NCBI RefSeq assembly: GCF_001488575.1
Contig: NZ_LN831302.1
Coordinates: 1,116,001 to 1,180,000, forward strand
Source of the DNA: Halobacterium hubeiense
Lineage (GTDB): Archaea > Halobacteriota > Halobacteria > Halobacteriales > Halobacteriaceae
Length of the DNA stretch: 64,000 bases
Direction of reading: 5' to 3'
A program made the translations under genes and the position numbers. The notes beneath the pieces are model-generated. The model was not told the DNA's origin. It saw only the letters and a program-made list of their open reading frames with translations, and did not search any database. This document shows, in pieces, positions 52,357 to 61,555 of this stretch; position 1 is the first letter of the stretch, and each line of letters starts with the position of its first letter.

Positions 52357-53646
52357 ATGAAACCGCCACGTTCGAGGTTTTTTTCCCGCTATTTGTCGCA
52401 AATACAGTCTCAGACTACACGGTCTGAACAGCCCCTCGTGTTTGCCGCCGCTGCGCTCTTTCTCGTGTATCCGGCCATCGTGGCGGTTGCAACCCTTCTC
52501 GGGGCATCCTTTGAGCTGAACTTCATGGATTTCGGCGCTTACTACAGCGCTGCCGGGCGCTTTTTGGAGGGGGGATCACTGTACTATACACCCTCTCGAC
52601 CCGCGGCGCCGTCCCACCCTGGTGGAGTGTTCCCCTACCTCTATCCACCGGTCGTTATTGTACCGTTCATCCCGCTCGCGCTTCTGCCGTTCTGGGTGGC
52701 CGCTGGTATTTGGGTTACCGTGTCTCTCGCGGTCGCGGTTTTCGGTGCTAAGACACTCCTCAACGCGTATGATATCCGTCTATCGCGAGCGAAGATGCTC
52801 CTGCTCGCCTACGGTATTTTTGCGTTCGCGCCGACACTAATTTGGTTCAAGCTCGGACAAGTTACGGGGATGTTCGTTGGGAGCCTCTGTTTCGCAGCCG
52901 CGTCTCTCGAACGCAATCCCGACGGCAGATTCGGGTGGTTAGGTCTTGCACTGTTGCCGGCGGTCGTGAAACCCCCTTACGCAGTCACGATGGCTCCAGC
53001 TTTGAATGACTACCAGCGCGTACTCCGAGTAGTCATCCTCGGAATTGCCGTCATCGCGGTGAGCGTATTACTGTTCGGCATTGAAGCGCACGAAGCGTAC
53101 CTCGGGGTCCTCCGTGAAGGGAAAGGTTGGCACCTCGATGCACTCCCGATTTCGAAGTTCAGCTTCTTCGTCTTTCGTCCATTTCACGTCCTCGGGTCGG
53201 CCCGAATCGTCCTTCGCGGTGTCCTCCTTGTCGCGTTAGTAGGTTACGTGCTGGAGCGTAGATCTCGTCGGCCCCGCGTCGAACGCGCGCTGTTTGCGCT
53301 CGGCTGCGCTGCCGTCCCCGTGCTCCATCCGACGGTGAACACTCTAACGCTCAACGCTCTCATCCCGGCCTACCTAATCGTGTTCGTGTCGGAGTTCCGC
53401 CGGTCAGATGGGGCGCTCACTATACCACTGCTGTCGCTCGTGCTCGTTCAAATTCATCCCTACGCCACATCTGTTTTATCGTGGATCGGAATAGGGGCAC
53501 TATCTCCGCTTGACCCCCTCACCCCACTCGTTCCAGTCCTTCAGCCGGGACTCTGGGGAATCGTATCTCTCGTCGCATTCATCGTTTATCGTATCGAACG
53601 CGACGAGGGTGGTTTCCCGCTTCCTGAGGATGGTAGCGTTCGCTGA
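52357..53646 (+). CDS. Polytopic GT87-like (DUF2029) glycosyltransferase
   Basis: 429 residues with about ten membrane helices. The GT87 signature lies in the first exterior loop: NFMDFGAYYSAAGRFLEGG, with the catalytic-type acidic residue, and PYLYPPVVIVPFIPLALLPFW follows. VKPPYAV is in the fifth loop. Such enzymes use polyprenyl-phosphate sugars outside the membrane. It could add a final sugar after flipping. Convergent with the second GT87-like gene at 53659. Confidence 0.82.
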   Translation: MKPPRSRFFSRYLSQIQSQTTRSEQPLVFAAAALFLVYPAIVAVATLLGASFELNFMDFGAYYSAAGRFLEGGSLYYTPSRPAAPSHPGGVFPYLYPPVVIVPFIPLALLPFWVAAGIWVTVSLAVAVFGAKTLLNAYDIRLSRAKMLLLAYGIFAFAPTLIWFKLGQVTGMFVGSLCFAAASLERNPDGRFGWLGLALLPAVVKPPYAVTMAPALNDYQRVLRVVILGIAVIAVSVLLFGIEAHEAYLGVLREGKGWHLDALPISKFSFFVFRPFHVLGSARIVLRGVLLVALVGYVLERRSRRPRVERALFALGCAAVPVLHPTVNTLTLNALIPAYLIVFVSEFRRSDGALTIPLLSLVLVQIHPYATSVLSWIGIGALSPLDPLTPLVPVLQPGLWGIVSLVAFIVYRIERDEGGFPLPEDGSVR

Positions 53647-53658
53647 CCGACGCTATCG

Positions 53659-54969
53659 CTACGGCGTACCCGATACAGCACGTCGCGCCCACCAGAGCGC
53701 CAGCGCGTAGAATGCGAGAACGCCGTAAACGCCGGGCTGGAGGAGCGTGAGCGCTGGGTGTGCATTCAACAGGCCCACAAGGTTCGCGTGACCTGATCCA
53801 ACGACGACTTCCATCACATAGGTGTGTACGTGCGTGAGAACGAATGCTCCACCGAGAATCGCAAACGACCAGCCGCCGGCCCGGAATGCGTGAACACCGA
53901 ACACGACGAACGCCGCCAACACCAGTCCGAGGTCAATAAGCGTCGTGCTTCCGAGGACGGTGAACAACAGGAGAATCGAGAGCGCGTACAGCGCGATGTC
54001 CGCCTCGTTTCGTCGGACGTAATGTACGAACACCCAGACTACGGGGACGATAGTGAGGAGGCGAGCGAATACCGCGTACTCCCCGAGGAACCAGAAGACG
54101 TTGAGCGCCTCCACACCCCATGTTGTGACTGGTCCGATGCTCTTGGACGACCCAAGTAGTGTGTCTACGATGATGCCATAATACTCAGCAGTGGTGTCGA
54201 ATCCGAACGTCGCCACGGATAGCGCGTTCGCCGCCATGATAGTGAAACCGAACCCGAGGATGCCACGCCACCGATTGTTATCGAGAGACGCGAAGACCAT
54301 GGTAGGTGCGGCCCAGTAGGGCTTCACGAGTGTCGCCAGCGCGATGGCTGTACCTCCTCCGGCGTATAACGAGCGTCTATACGACCACCACGCAACAGCG
54401 GCACACAGATACGCGAAAGGAGTTATTTGGCCAACTTTGAAGTTTGCGACCATTGGGGTGAACCCGAGCGAAGCAACGGAGATACCGGTTAACGTCCTCT
54501 TTGACGGGTGGAAATCAACGTATGCGGCCTCGGTATCGAGAAAGAGGTACGTCCCGAGTCCGGTAGCGAGAAGCGACAGGCCAAGCAGAAGAAATTTGTA
54601 GGCGACGTAGCCGAATTGGGAAACTGCCGCAAAAAAGTAGTAAGTAACTGGGAAGTAGTGAAACTCTTGAATATTGTCTGGTTGCCACGTGTTATAGAGT
54701 GGTCCACCGCTCCACACACGAATAACCATGTTGTAGAATGCGTCGGTATCAGTGGGACGCTCAATAGCGTAACGGTAGTCAGCCTCTGGTGGAACAGTAA
54801 TATCGCCTTCGGGACTTATCTGGGTTGTCGTGTACTGAATGTCTCCTGTTTCCGTCGTCTTGAGCGTACCAGTTCCAGCTAGTACGCCGACTAGAAGTAT
54901 ATTTAGGATACATAAGGAGAGGCATATCAAAAGAATAGTTCTTCTAGATGGGGATTGAAGGATCGACAT
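53659..54969 (-). CDS. Second polytopic GT87-like (DUF2029) protein
   Basis: 436 residues with about ten membrane helices. Acidic loop residues lie in TDTDAFYNMVIRVWSGGPLYN, then FHYFPVTYYFFAAVSQFGY, and ATLVKPYWAAPTMV corresponds to the VKP segment of its neighbour. It is divergent in sequence from the protein at 52357 but has the same plan. Both probably act on dolichol-linked sugars at the outer face. The first membrane helix follows directly after the N-terminus. GC is lower than the core. Confidence 0.8.
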   Translation of the reverse strand: MSILQSPSRRTILLICLSLCILNILLVGVLAGTGTLKTTETGDIQYTTTQISPEGDITVPPEADYRYAIERPTDTDAFYNMVIRVWSGGPLYNTWQPDNIQEFHYFPVTYYFFAAVSQFGYVAYKFLLLGLSLLATGLGTYLFLDTEAAYVDFHPSKRTLTGISVASLGFTPMVANFKVGQITPFAYLCAAVAWWSYRRSLYAGGGTAIALATLVKPYWAAPTMVFASLDNNRWRGILGFGFTIMAANALSVATFGFDTTAEYYGIIVDTLLGSSKSIGPVTTWGVEALNVFWFLGEYAVFARLLTIVPVVWVFVHYVRRNEADIALYALSILLLFTVLGSTTLIDLGLVLAAFVVFGVHAFRAGGWSFAILGGAFVLTHVHTYVMEVVVGSGHANLVGLLNAHPALTLLQPGVYGVLAFYALALWWARRAVSGTP

Positions 54970-55183
54970 TTGTCGGCCTATGGAAGATGCATATTAATAT
55001 AGGTTGGTTTTGAGGGGGCATATATTGTTCTTCTCTATGGACTTGCACTATCGCTTATACTAGTTTGAATTTATATTAAAGAATTCTAAGCAACTCTAAA
55101 CGCAGTCTCTCGGTCGTACTTTACGATTTCTACCTTCTCCAACTTCACAAGGCTTATTCGCGCGCTGTCAGTCCCTACCACCA

Positions 55184-58100
55184 ATGAGCGAGAAGAACGA
55201 GAAGTCGAGAGCATCCTCCACTTCGACCGATTCAGCTCTCGACGCTCTCGAAAATTGGTACCACGTACCCGTGCTGGGCGCTGTCCTCGCGTTCATGTTC
55301 TGGGTGCGCGTGCAGGCGTGGGAGAACTTCACGCAGAACGGCGAAGTGTACTTCTCCGGAAACGACGCATACTACCACTTCCGGGAAGTGATGTACACGG
55401 TCCAGAACTGGCCGTCGACGATGCCGTTCGACATCTGGACGAACTTCCCGAACGGAACCGCAACCGGCCAATTCGGGACGCTGTTCGACCAAATCATCGC
55501 CACCGCAGCGCTCATCGTCGGACTCGGTAGCCCCTCTCAGGAAACGATTTCGATGACGCTGCTGTTTGCGCCAGCGGTCTTCGGCGCGCTGCTCGTCATC
55601 CCGACGTACTTTATCGGGAAGCGGCTGGGTGGCCGTCTCGGTGGTGTATTCGCCGCAGTCGTTCTCGGTCTCCTGCCGGGCTACTTCCTCTCGCGGAGCC
55701 TCGTCGGTGCGGCTGACCACAACGGCGCGGAGCCGCTGTTCCAGTCATTGGCAGTACTCGCGACGATGATTGCGCTCACCGTCGCACAGCGAGAGAAACC
55801 CGTCTACGAGCAGTTCCTCGACCGCGACGTCGCCGGCCTCCGCCGCGTCGTCGGCTGGAGTGTCGTCGCTGGCGCTGCCACCGCAGCCTACATGTGGGTG
55901 TGGCCGCCGGGCATCCTGCTGGTCGGCATTTTCGGTGTGTTCTACCTCGTGAAGCTGACGAGCGACTACTACAGCGGCACGAGCCCGGATCACGTCGCCG
56001 TCGTCGCTGGCGTGAGTTCGGTGACGACCGGCCTGCTGATGTTGGTGCCGCTGTCGACGCTTTCCTTCTCGCCAACGAACTTCTCCATCCTCCAGCCGCT
56101 GTTCTCGATTGCGGTCGGTGTCGGCGCGGTGTTCCTCGCCTGGCTCGCCCGCGAGTGGGACAACCGTGAACTTGACGCCACTTCGTATCCGTTGGCCGTC
56201 TTCGGCATCCTTGTCGTCGCGCTCGGTGCGACGACCGTCGTGCTCCCCGAGTTCTGGGGCATGCTCCAATCGAACCTTCTGCGCTTCGTCGGCTTCAGCG
56301 CCGGCGCAGCCACCCGCACTATCGGCGAGGCGCAGCCGTTCCTCTCGCAGACGAGCCGCTACGGCCTCGGGATGTTCGGCGTCATCTTCCTCGAGTACGG
56401 ACTCGCGTTCCTCACTGCATTCCTCGGCGCAGCGTGGATTCTGCTCCGGCCGCACTTCCGGAGTGGCAACCCACGGCGGATGGGTGGCGCAGCGGCCGCA
56501 GCCTTCGTGGTTGGGCTCGTGTTCGTGGCACCGGGCATCGGTGACGCGGTCGGCACGCTCCTCGGCGTCGACGGTCAGCTCGGCTCGCTGGCCATTGTCG
56601 CCATAACGCTGCTTGCGGTCACGGTGACTGGCGACTACGACGCGGAGAAACTGCTTGTCGTCGTCTGGGGCGCGTTCATCACCTCGGCGGCGTTCACGCA
56701 GGTGCGGTTCAACTACTACCTCGTCGTGCCGGTCGTGGTGCTGAACGCGTACGTGCTGAAAGTCGTACTCGGTCTCGTGAGCCTCGACAAGCCGGCCGCA
56801 CAGATCGAGGATGTCGATTGGTACCAGGTCGGGACGGTCGTCGCCGTCGTGCTGGTCGTGCTCGTCCCCATCGCGGCCCCCGTTGCCGCGTCCGCGACCG
56901 GTGACGGTGCTAGCCCGATTCGGCTGACGAACAATCAGGGCCAGCAGGTGCCGCTGCAGTCCGCGACGACCGTCGGCGCATCGCACGGCCCGGGTGCGGT
57001 GACGGTGTGGGACGACGCGATGGAGTGGATGCAGAACAACACGCCCGAGCAGGGGAACTTCGGTGACGCGAACAACGCCGATCAGCTGGACTACTACGGG
57101 ACGTACAGCCAGACCGACGACTACGACTACCCCGAGGGCGCGTACGGCGTGATGTCGTGGTGGGACTACGGTCACTGGATGACCGTCGAGGGCGAGACGA
57201 TTCCGGTCGCGAACCCGTTCCAGCAGAACGCGGACAACGCGGCGAACTTCCTGCTCTCGCAGAACGAGACGGAGGCCGCGAACGCGCTCGACGTCGTCAA
57301 CGAAGACGACGCGCAGACGCGGTACGTCGCGGTAGACTCCCAGATGGTCTCCCCCCAGCAGAAGTTCGGCGCGCCCATCCAGTTCTACGACGGTCCGCGG
57401 AACGTCAGCACGGGGACGTTCTACACGCAGAACATCCTCTCGCAGTACGGTGAGGACGGCCAAGTCACGAACTACGGGGCGTTCCAGCAGCTCCCGACGC
57501 TGAACCATCAAGCGTACTACGAGTCGATGATGGTGCGGCTCTACCAGAACCACGGGAGCGCACAGCAGCCCCAGCCGGTCGTCGTCGACTGGCAGGACAC
57601 CTTCCAGACGGCGACTGGCGCGGACCTGTACAGCTTCGACCAGTCGGCGTCCCCAATTCAGCAGTTCAACAGCATGAGCGCGGCCGAGCAGTACGTCGCC
57701 AACGACACTACCGCCCAGATCGGCGGCTTCGGGAGTAACCCGCCGGAGTACGTCGAGGCGCTGGAGCACTACCGGCTCGTCGGCACGAGCGACGACCAGG
57801 GCGTGAAGCTCTTCGAGCGCGTCGAGGGGGCGACCGTCGAGGGCACCGGCCCCGCGAACACGACGGTCACCGCGTCGGCCACGCTGAACATGACCCACCT
57901 CTCGCAGGGCAACCAGACGCCGCAGTTCGAGTACACGCAGCGTGCCGACACTGGGCCGGACGGCGAGTTCACGATGACGCTCCCGTATGCTACAACTGAT
58001 TACGAGGCATATGGGCCAGCAAACGGGTACACGAACACGTCGGTTCGGGCAACAGGCCCCTACGAGATCACGAGCTCCTCCACAATCACTGAAGACCGCG

Positions 58101-58399
58101 AGATTGTGACGTGGAACACGACCGCTCAGATCACCGAAGGCCAAGTTATTGGCGAGAACGAGACCGCCTCAACAGTCGAGCTAGACCGTCACGTCAGCGG
58201 GACGCTCGGCGATACGAACAACACGACGCAGAATAATACAACGCAGACGAATGTTGCATCGTCCGAAATCACAGCAGACTCGGTCAAATCCACAGAGACG
58301 ACGCAAGCTGACCGATTAGACACCCAATCCCCGTTCGGTGCGGCCGCCGCGTTCGTCGCGCCCGCCGTCGTCGGCGCGCTCGGTCGGCGGTACGCATAA
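55184..58399 (+). CDS. aglB: Oligosaccharyltransferase AglB
   Basis: 1071 residues. AglB moves the glycan from dolichol phosphate to asparagine in N-x-S/T of S-layer and archaellin proteins at the outer face. The N-terminal half has about 13 membrane helices. The first loop metal site is in SGNDAYYHFREVMYTV. The hallmark WWDYG is at about residue 660 (VMSWWDYGHWM). A C-terminal exterior domain follows, rich in NTT sites that could be self-glycosylated, then a final hydrophobic segment. GCTTATTC at about 28 bases before the ATG is a possible TATA. It overlaps the DUF368 gene by one base. Confidence 0.95.
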   Translation: MSEKNEKSRASSTSTDSALDALENWYHVPVLGAVLAFMFWVRVQAWENFTQNGEVYFSGNDAYYHFREVMYTVQNWPSTMPFDIWTNFPNGTATGQFGTLFDQIIATAALIVGLGSPSQETISMTLLFAPAVFGALLVIPTYFIGKRLGGRLGGVFAAVVLGLLPGYFLSRSLVGAADHNGAEPLFQSLAVLATMIALTVAQREKPVYEQFLDRDVAGLRRVVGWSVVAGAATAAYMWVWPPGILLVGIFGVFYLVKLTSDYYSGTSPDHVAVVAGVSSVTTGLLMLVPLSTLSFSPTNFSILQPLFSIAVGVGAVFLAWLAREWDNRELDATSYPLAVFGILVVALGATTVVLPEFWGMLQSNLLRFVGFSAGAATRTIGEAQPFLSQTSRYGLGMFGVIFLEYGLAFLTAFLGAAWILLRPHFRSGNPRRMGGAAAAAFVVGLVFVAPGIGDAVGTLLGVDGQLGSLAIVAITLLAVTVTGDYDAEKLLVVVWGAFITSAAFTQVRFNYYLVVPVVVLNAYVLKVVLGLVSLDKPAAQIEDVDWYQVGTVVAVVLVVLVPIAAPVAASATGDGASPIRLTNNQGQQVPLQSATTVGASHGPGAVTVWDDAMEWMQNNTPEQGNFGDANNADQLDYYGTYSQTDDYDYPEGAYGVMSWWDYGHWMTVEGETIPVANPFQQNADNAANFLLSQNETEAANALDVVNEDDAQTRYVAVDSQMVSPQQKFGAPIQFYDGPRNVSTGTFYTQNILSQYGEDGQVTNYGAFQQLPTLNHQAYYESMMVRLYQNHGSAQQPQPVVVDWQDTFQTATGADLYSFDQSASPIQQFNSMSAAEQYVANDTTAQIGGFGSNPPEYVEALEHYRLVGTSDDQGVKLFERVEGATVEGTGPANTTVTASATLNMTHLSQGNQTPQFEYTQRADTGPDGEFTMTLPYATTDYEAYGPANGYTNTSVRATGPYEITSSSTITEDREIVTWNTTAQITEGQVIGENETASTVELDRHVSGTLGDTNNTTQNNTTQTNVASSEITADSVKSTETTQADRLDTQSPFGAAAAFVAPAVVGALGRRYA

Positions 58400-59334
58400 T
58401 GGCCGGGCACGACTGGCTGGCGGTCTACCTGAAGGGTGCCGCGATGGGCGCCGCGGACGCCGTCCCCGGCGTTTCGGGCGGGACGATCGCGCTCATCACG
58501 GGCATCTACGAGCGCCTCGTCGGCGCCATCGCGGCGCTGGACCCCGTGGAAGCGCTGGGCTTGCTCGCGCTCGTCCCACAGCTCGGGAGCGCCGACGCTC
58601 GCGGGGAGTTCGAGGAGACGCTCGTCCGGATGGACGTGCCGTTCCTCGCACTACTAGGCATCGGCGTCGTTACCGCCGTCGTCACCGTCGCGAACGTCGT
58701 CCACGTCGCTATCAACGACTTCCCGGGCGTAACGTTCGCGTTCTTCTTCGGACTCATCGCGGCCTCCGTCGTCGTGTTGCTTAGCGAAGTCACGCTCGAC
58801 ACACCAGGCAGGGTCGGGGCGGCCGTCGTCGGGTTCGCGCTCGCGTTCGTCCTGAGCGCGCAAGCGCAGACCGGCGCGCTCCCCGACGTGCTGCCCATCG
58901 TCTTCCTCGCGGGCGCCATCGCCATCTGCGCAATGGTGCTGCCCGGCGTCTCGGGGTCGCTTCTGTTGTTGACGCTGGGGTTGTACGACACGATGACGTC
59001 GGCGGTCAGCGACGCGACGGACGCCGCGCTCGGCGGCGACCTCGGCGCGACCGTCGAACCGGTGACGACGCTCGTGGTGTTCACGGCGGGTGCCGTCGTG
59101 GGCGTGCTGTCGTTCGCGCGCGTCGTCGAGTGGGCGCTGGACCACTACCGGGCGGCGACGCTGACGTTCCTCGTCGCACTGATGGCGGGCGCGCTGCGGG
59201 CGCCGGCCATCCAGATTAGCGACGCGAACCCCGAGTGGACGGCGGCGAGCGCGGGCGGCGTCCTCGTCGCGGGCGTGCTCGGCGCGGCGGTCGTGCTCGT
59301 GCTGGACGCGACGACCGACGACCTCGACTACTGA
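58399..59334 (+). CDS. DUF368 (PopT-type) lipid phosphate transporter
   Basis: 311 residues with about eight membrane helices. Two related motifs mark the inverted repeats: DAVPGVSGGTIALITG near residue 20 and MVLPGVSGSLLLL near 180. The bacterial relatives (PopT) carry undecaprenyl phosphate back across the membrane after glycan transfer. Its ATG overlaps the aglB TAA, so it is made together with AglB. Recycling of dolichol phosphate released by AglB is therefore a sound inference, not shown. Confidence 0.85.
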   Translation: MAGHDWLAVYLKGAAMGAADAVPGVSGGTIALITGIYERLVGAIAALDPVEALGLLALVPQLGSADARGEFEETLVRMDVPFLALLGIGVVTAVVTVANVVHVAINDFPGVTFAFFFGLIAASVVVLLSEVTLDTPGRVGAAVVGFALAFVLSAQAQTGALPDVLPIVFLAGAIAICAMVLPGVSGSLLLLTLGLYDTMTSAVSDATDAALGGDLGATVEPVTTLVVFTAGAVVGVLSFARVVEWALDHYRAATLTFLVALMAGALRAPAIQISDANPEWTAASAGGVLVAGVLGAAVVLVLDATTDDLDY

Positions 59335-59393
59335 CGCCGACAGTTCCCGCCGCTGGAGGTGGGGTTTTCCTCGCCGCGCTCGAACGCACAGCC

Positions 59394-59756
59394 ATGCTTC
59401 CCTTCGACGACGAGACGGTCACGCAGGTCGCCGCCGACGCCGGCGTCACCGAGTCGGCGCTCCGCGAGGCCGCCAAATCCGTGCAGGCGACGCTGGCCGA
59501 CTTCCCGGGGCTGACCGTGGACGGCCTCGTCTACGAGTGGCGGCAGGCGTTCCGCGAGGACCCGCTCGTGGAGCGGCGGCCCGACGCGTGGATTCTGCGC
59601 GTCCCCGAGCGCGTCTGGGCGGACGTCCGCGAGCGGGCGGTCATTCCGAATGACATCGAAGACGCGCTAATGGCGCTGTACGCGACGGAAACCGACGAAG
59701 ATGGAGGCGGCGTTGCGCTCGTGATTGCGCGCAACTCGGCGACCGAATTGCGGTGA
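59394..59756 (+). CDS. DUF5800-like conserved haloarchaeal protein
   Basis: 120 residues: DDETVTQVAADAGVTESALREAAKSVQ at the N-terminus resembles a helix-turn-helix, then WRQAFREDPLVERRPDAWILRVPERVW. It appears limited to haloarchaea; the family number is from memory. It follows the DUF368 gene by 59 bases and may share its message. Function unknown, perhaps DNA-related given the first region. Confidence 0.75.
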   Translation: MLPFDDETVTQVAADAGVTESALREAAKSVQATLADFPGLTVDGLVYEWRQAFREDPLVERRPDAWILRVPERVWADVRERAVIPNDIEDALMALYATETDEDGGGVALVIARNSATELR

Positions 59757-59779
59757 GAACGGTGTCGCGGCCGACCGGC

Positions 59780-60220
59780 TTACAGGTCGCGCTCGGGTTC
59801 CGGTTCGTGCTCGGGATCCAGCTCGGGTTCGGGCTCTGGCTCGGGTTTGGATTCCGTGTCGATCTGGTCCTCGTACGCGAGGTTCATGATCCACTGCGAG
59901 AAGGCGTCGCTCTGGGCGTCGACTTCCTCTTCACCGACGAACGGCGACAGCATTTCGCCGGCCATCAAAAGCGAGAAGTCGAGGTCGCGTTCGTTGATGA
60001 CAGGCGTGATGAGGTAGGTGGTGTTGCCCTCGTGGACCGTCTCCTCGCGCTCGACGAACCCCCTCTCCTCGAGCTTGGAGGCGATGCGGCTGCCCTTCCG
60101 CGAGGAGACGTCCAACTCCTTCCAGAACTCGCTCTGGTGGACGCCCCGCGTCTCTCGAACGAGTTCCAGCCCGCGTCGCTCGTCCTCCGAGAGGTCCGAC
60201 TCGGTGGCTTCGGCGCTCAT
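59780..60220 (-). CDS. HTH transcriptional regulator with Glu-Pro tail
   Basis: 146 residues. A MarR-like winged helix is at about 10-75: LSEDERRGLELVRETRGVHQ, SEFWKELDVSSRKGSRIASK, LEERGFVERE. The C-terminal tail repeats Glu-Pro (EPEPEPELDPEHEPEPE), an extended acidic segment. The start at 60220 follows a GTTAAACC TATA box 25 bases upstream, so it is probably leaderless. The domain resembles membrane-proximal or transposon-type regulators of haloarchaea; target unknown. Confidence 0.8.
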   Translation of the reverse strand: MSAEATESDLSEDERRGLELVRETRGVHQSEFWKELDVSSRKGSRIASKLEERGFVEREETVHEGNTTYLITPVINERDLDFSLLMAGEMLSPFVGEEEVDAQSDAFSQWIMNLAYEDQIDTESKPEPEPEPELDPEHEPEPERDL

Positions 60221-60345
60221 GTACGACACAGGGTGTGCGCGCGGTTTAACCTTTGCGAGGAAAGCTCCCTCCTCAAGCAGCAACACAGGGAGCGAAGCGA
60301 CCGAGTAACGCAGTGGAGCGAGAATACAGCCACCCCTTGATTAGG

Positions 60346-61035
60346 CTATAGTTGGTTGTCCACGCGCCTGAAGTCGGTCTCGCAGGGCGGGCCGTCCGCG
60401 AACTCGTAATCGACCCCGCCGTCGGCGCGAACCGTCACGAGCGACGACGACCGCGTGCCGTAGCCGTCGCGGTGGACGCACGCACCAGTCTCGTGATCGC
60501 GGAGCGCGTTCCGGGCTGCCTCGCGCCACGCGTCCGGGCTGTCGTGACCACGAAGTGCATCGCGGACCACGCTGGACTTCTCAGTGCCGTCGTCGAAGCC
60601 GGCGTTCACGACGACGTGGGTCCCGGGGTTGAAGGCGTGCGTCCGCAGCACGCCGTCCCACTCCAGGAGCACGCACTCGTGTTCGTCCGCGATGACGAGG
60701 TTGAACCCCGCGTACTCGCGGTCGGCGACCTCACGCTCCACAGTTTCAATCGCGTCGTCGGCGGACCCGGCCGCGAGCGCGTCAGTGACGAGGCGGCCAC
60801 GGGAGCGCTCGCCCTCGATGTCCGTATCTCGATTCGTCACGCCGACGAACACGCGGTGCTCGTTCACGCCCAGCCACGTGCCGCCGGCTTCCTCGTCTCT
60901 GGGCATCAGCACCTCGGGATTCGCGCCGCGGACGGCGGGCGGCGAGGACGGCCGGCCGACTGCTTCGTCGCGGTTCGCCCCGACCACGAGCGGCGCGTCG
61001 TCGTAACCCTGCCACGCGAATGCCAGCGTACACAC
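60346..61035 (-). CDS. NRDE/TANGO2-family protein
   Basis: 229 residues. The hallmark is ANRDEAVGRPS near residue 20, preceded by MCTLAFAWQG, with GTWLGVNEHRVFVGVTNR and GFNLVIADEHE further on, then DGYGTRSSSLVTV. The N-terminal Cys2 fits an Ntn-hydrolase-like nucleophile after Met removal. The eukaryotic relative TANGO2 is linked to haem or lipid metabolism, while archaeal roles are unknown. Single gene between regulators. Confidence 0.88.
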   Translation of the reverse strand: MCTLAFAWQGYDDAPLVVGANRDEAVGRPSSPPAVRGANPEVLMPRDEEAGGTWLGVNEHRVFVGVTNRDTDIEGERSRGRLVTDALAAGSADDAIETVEREVADREYAGFNLVIADEHECVLLEWDGVLRTHAFNPGTHVVVNAGFDDGTEKSSVVRDALRGHDSPDAWREAARNALRDHETGACVHRDGYGTRSSSLVTVRADGGVDYEFADGPPCETDFRRVDNQL

Positions 61036-61093
61036 GCCCCGGGCTACGACCCGCGCGCACTTAGTTCTCGTCGGCGTTGGTCGGGGCAGGTGG

Positions 61094-61549
61094 TCACCGG
61101 TTCCACGTAATCTCCGAGAGTTGGTCTGGAATGCTGGTCAGGCGACGTTCAAACGTGTGATACGGATGCTCGTCTTCGATGTGGTCGGCAGACCGTCGCT
61201 CGGTCGTTCCATCCGCGTACTCGACCTGAAGATGAACAGGACCATACGCCGGGTCTGTCTCGTCAGCGTGCCACCCAAACCCACGACCGGACTCCAGATT
61301 CCACCACTGAATCCAGTAGTGCGGGCGCTCCCCCTTGAGGTCGAATTTGACCCGGAGACGAACGTTCGAAGCCGAGTATTCTCGTTCGAGAAACGCGACG
61401 GGGTCGATTTCTGCGACGACTTCGTTGGCGTCCCGTTGGGACGGCTCGTACCAGACAGTTACACAGCCACCGGTCCGTGAGAGCCGGTCGTGAACACGGC
61501 GGAAGAGCTTTGTCTCGACGGGTCGCCCCACGCCGAAAATCGGGGCCAC
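61094..61549 (-). CDS. Possible TumE-like toxin of a two-gene module
   Basis: 151 residues from GTG 61549. The sequence is rich in aromatic and charged residues: FDLKGERPHYWIQWWNLESG, then FGWHADETDPAYGPVHLQVEY, and the C-terminal DHIEDEHPYHTFERRLTSIPDQL. The end resembles the TumE/DUF6516 toxin region by pattern only. It follows the winged-helix gene at 61556 by seven bases, so both are one operon. The role as toxin is inferred from that pairing. No catalytic motif is certain. Confidence 0.5.
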   Translation of the reverse strand: MAPIFGVGRPVETKLFRRVHDRLSRTGGCVTVWYEPSQRDANEVVAEIDPVAFLEREYSASNVRLRVKFDLKGERPHYWIQWWNLESGRGFGWHADETDPAYGPVHLQVEYADGTTERRSADHIEDEHPYHTFERRLTSIPDQLSEITWNR

Positions 61550-61555
61550 GACGAG

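Noticed and set aside
55745-58144. 799-codon minus-strand frame antisense to aglB
   Set aside because: Arg/Val/Asp-rich shadow of the AglB coding strand; AglB motifs are unambiguous on the plus strand.
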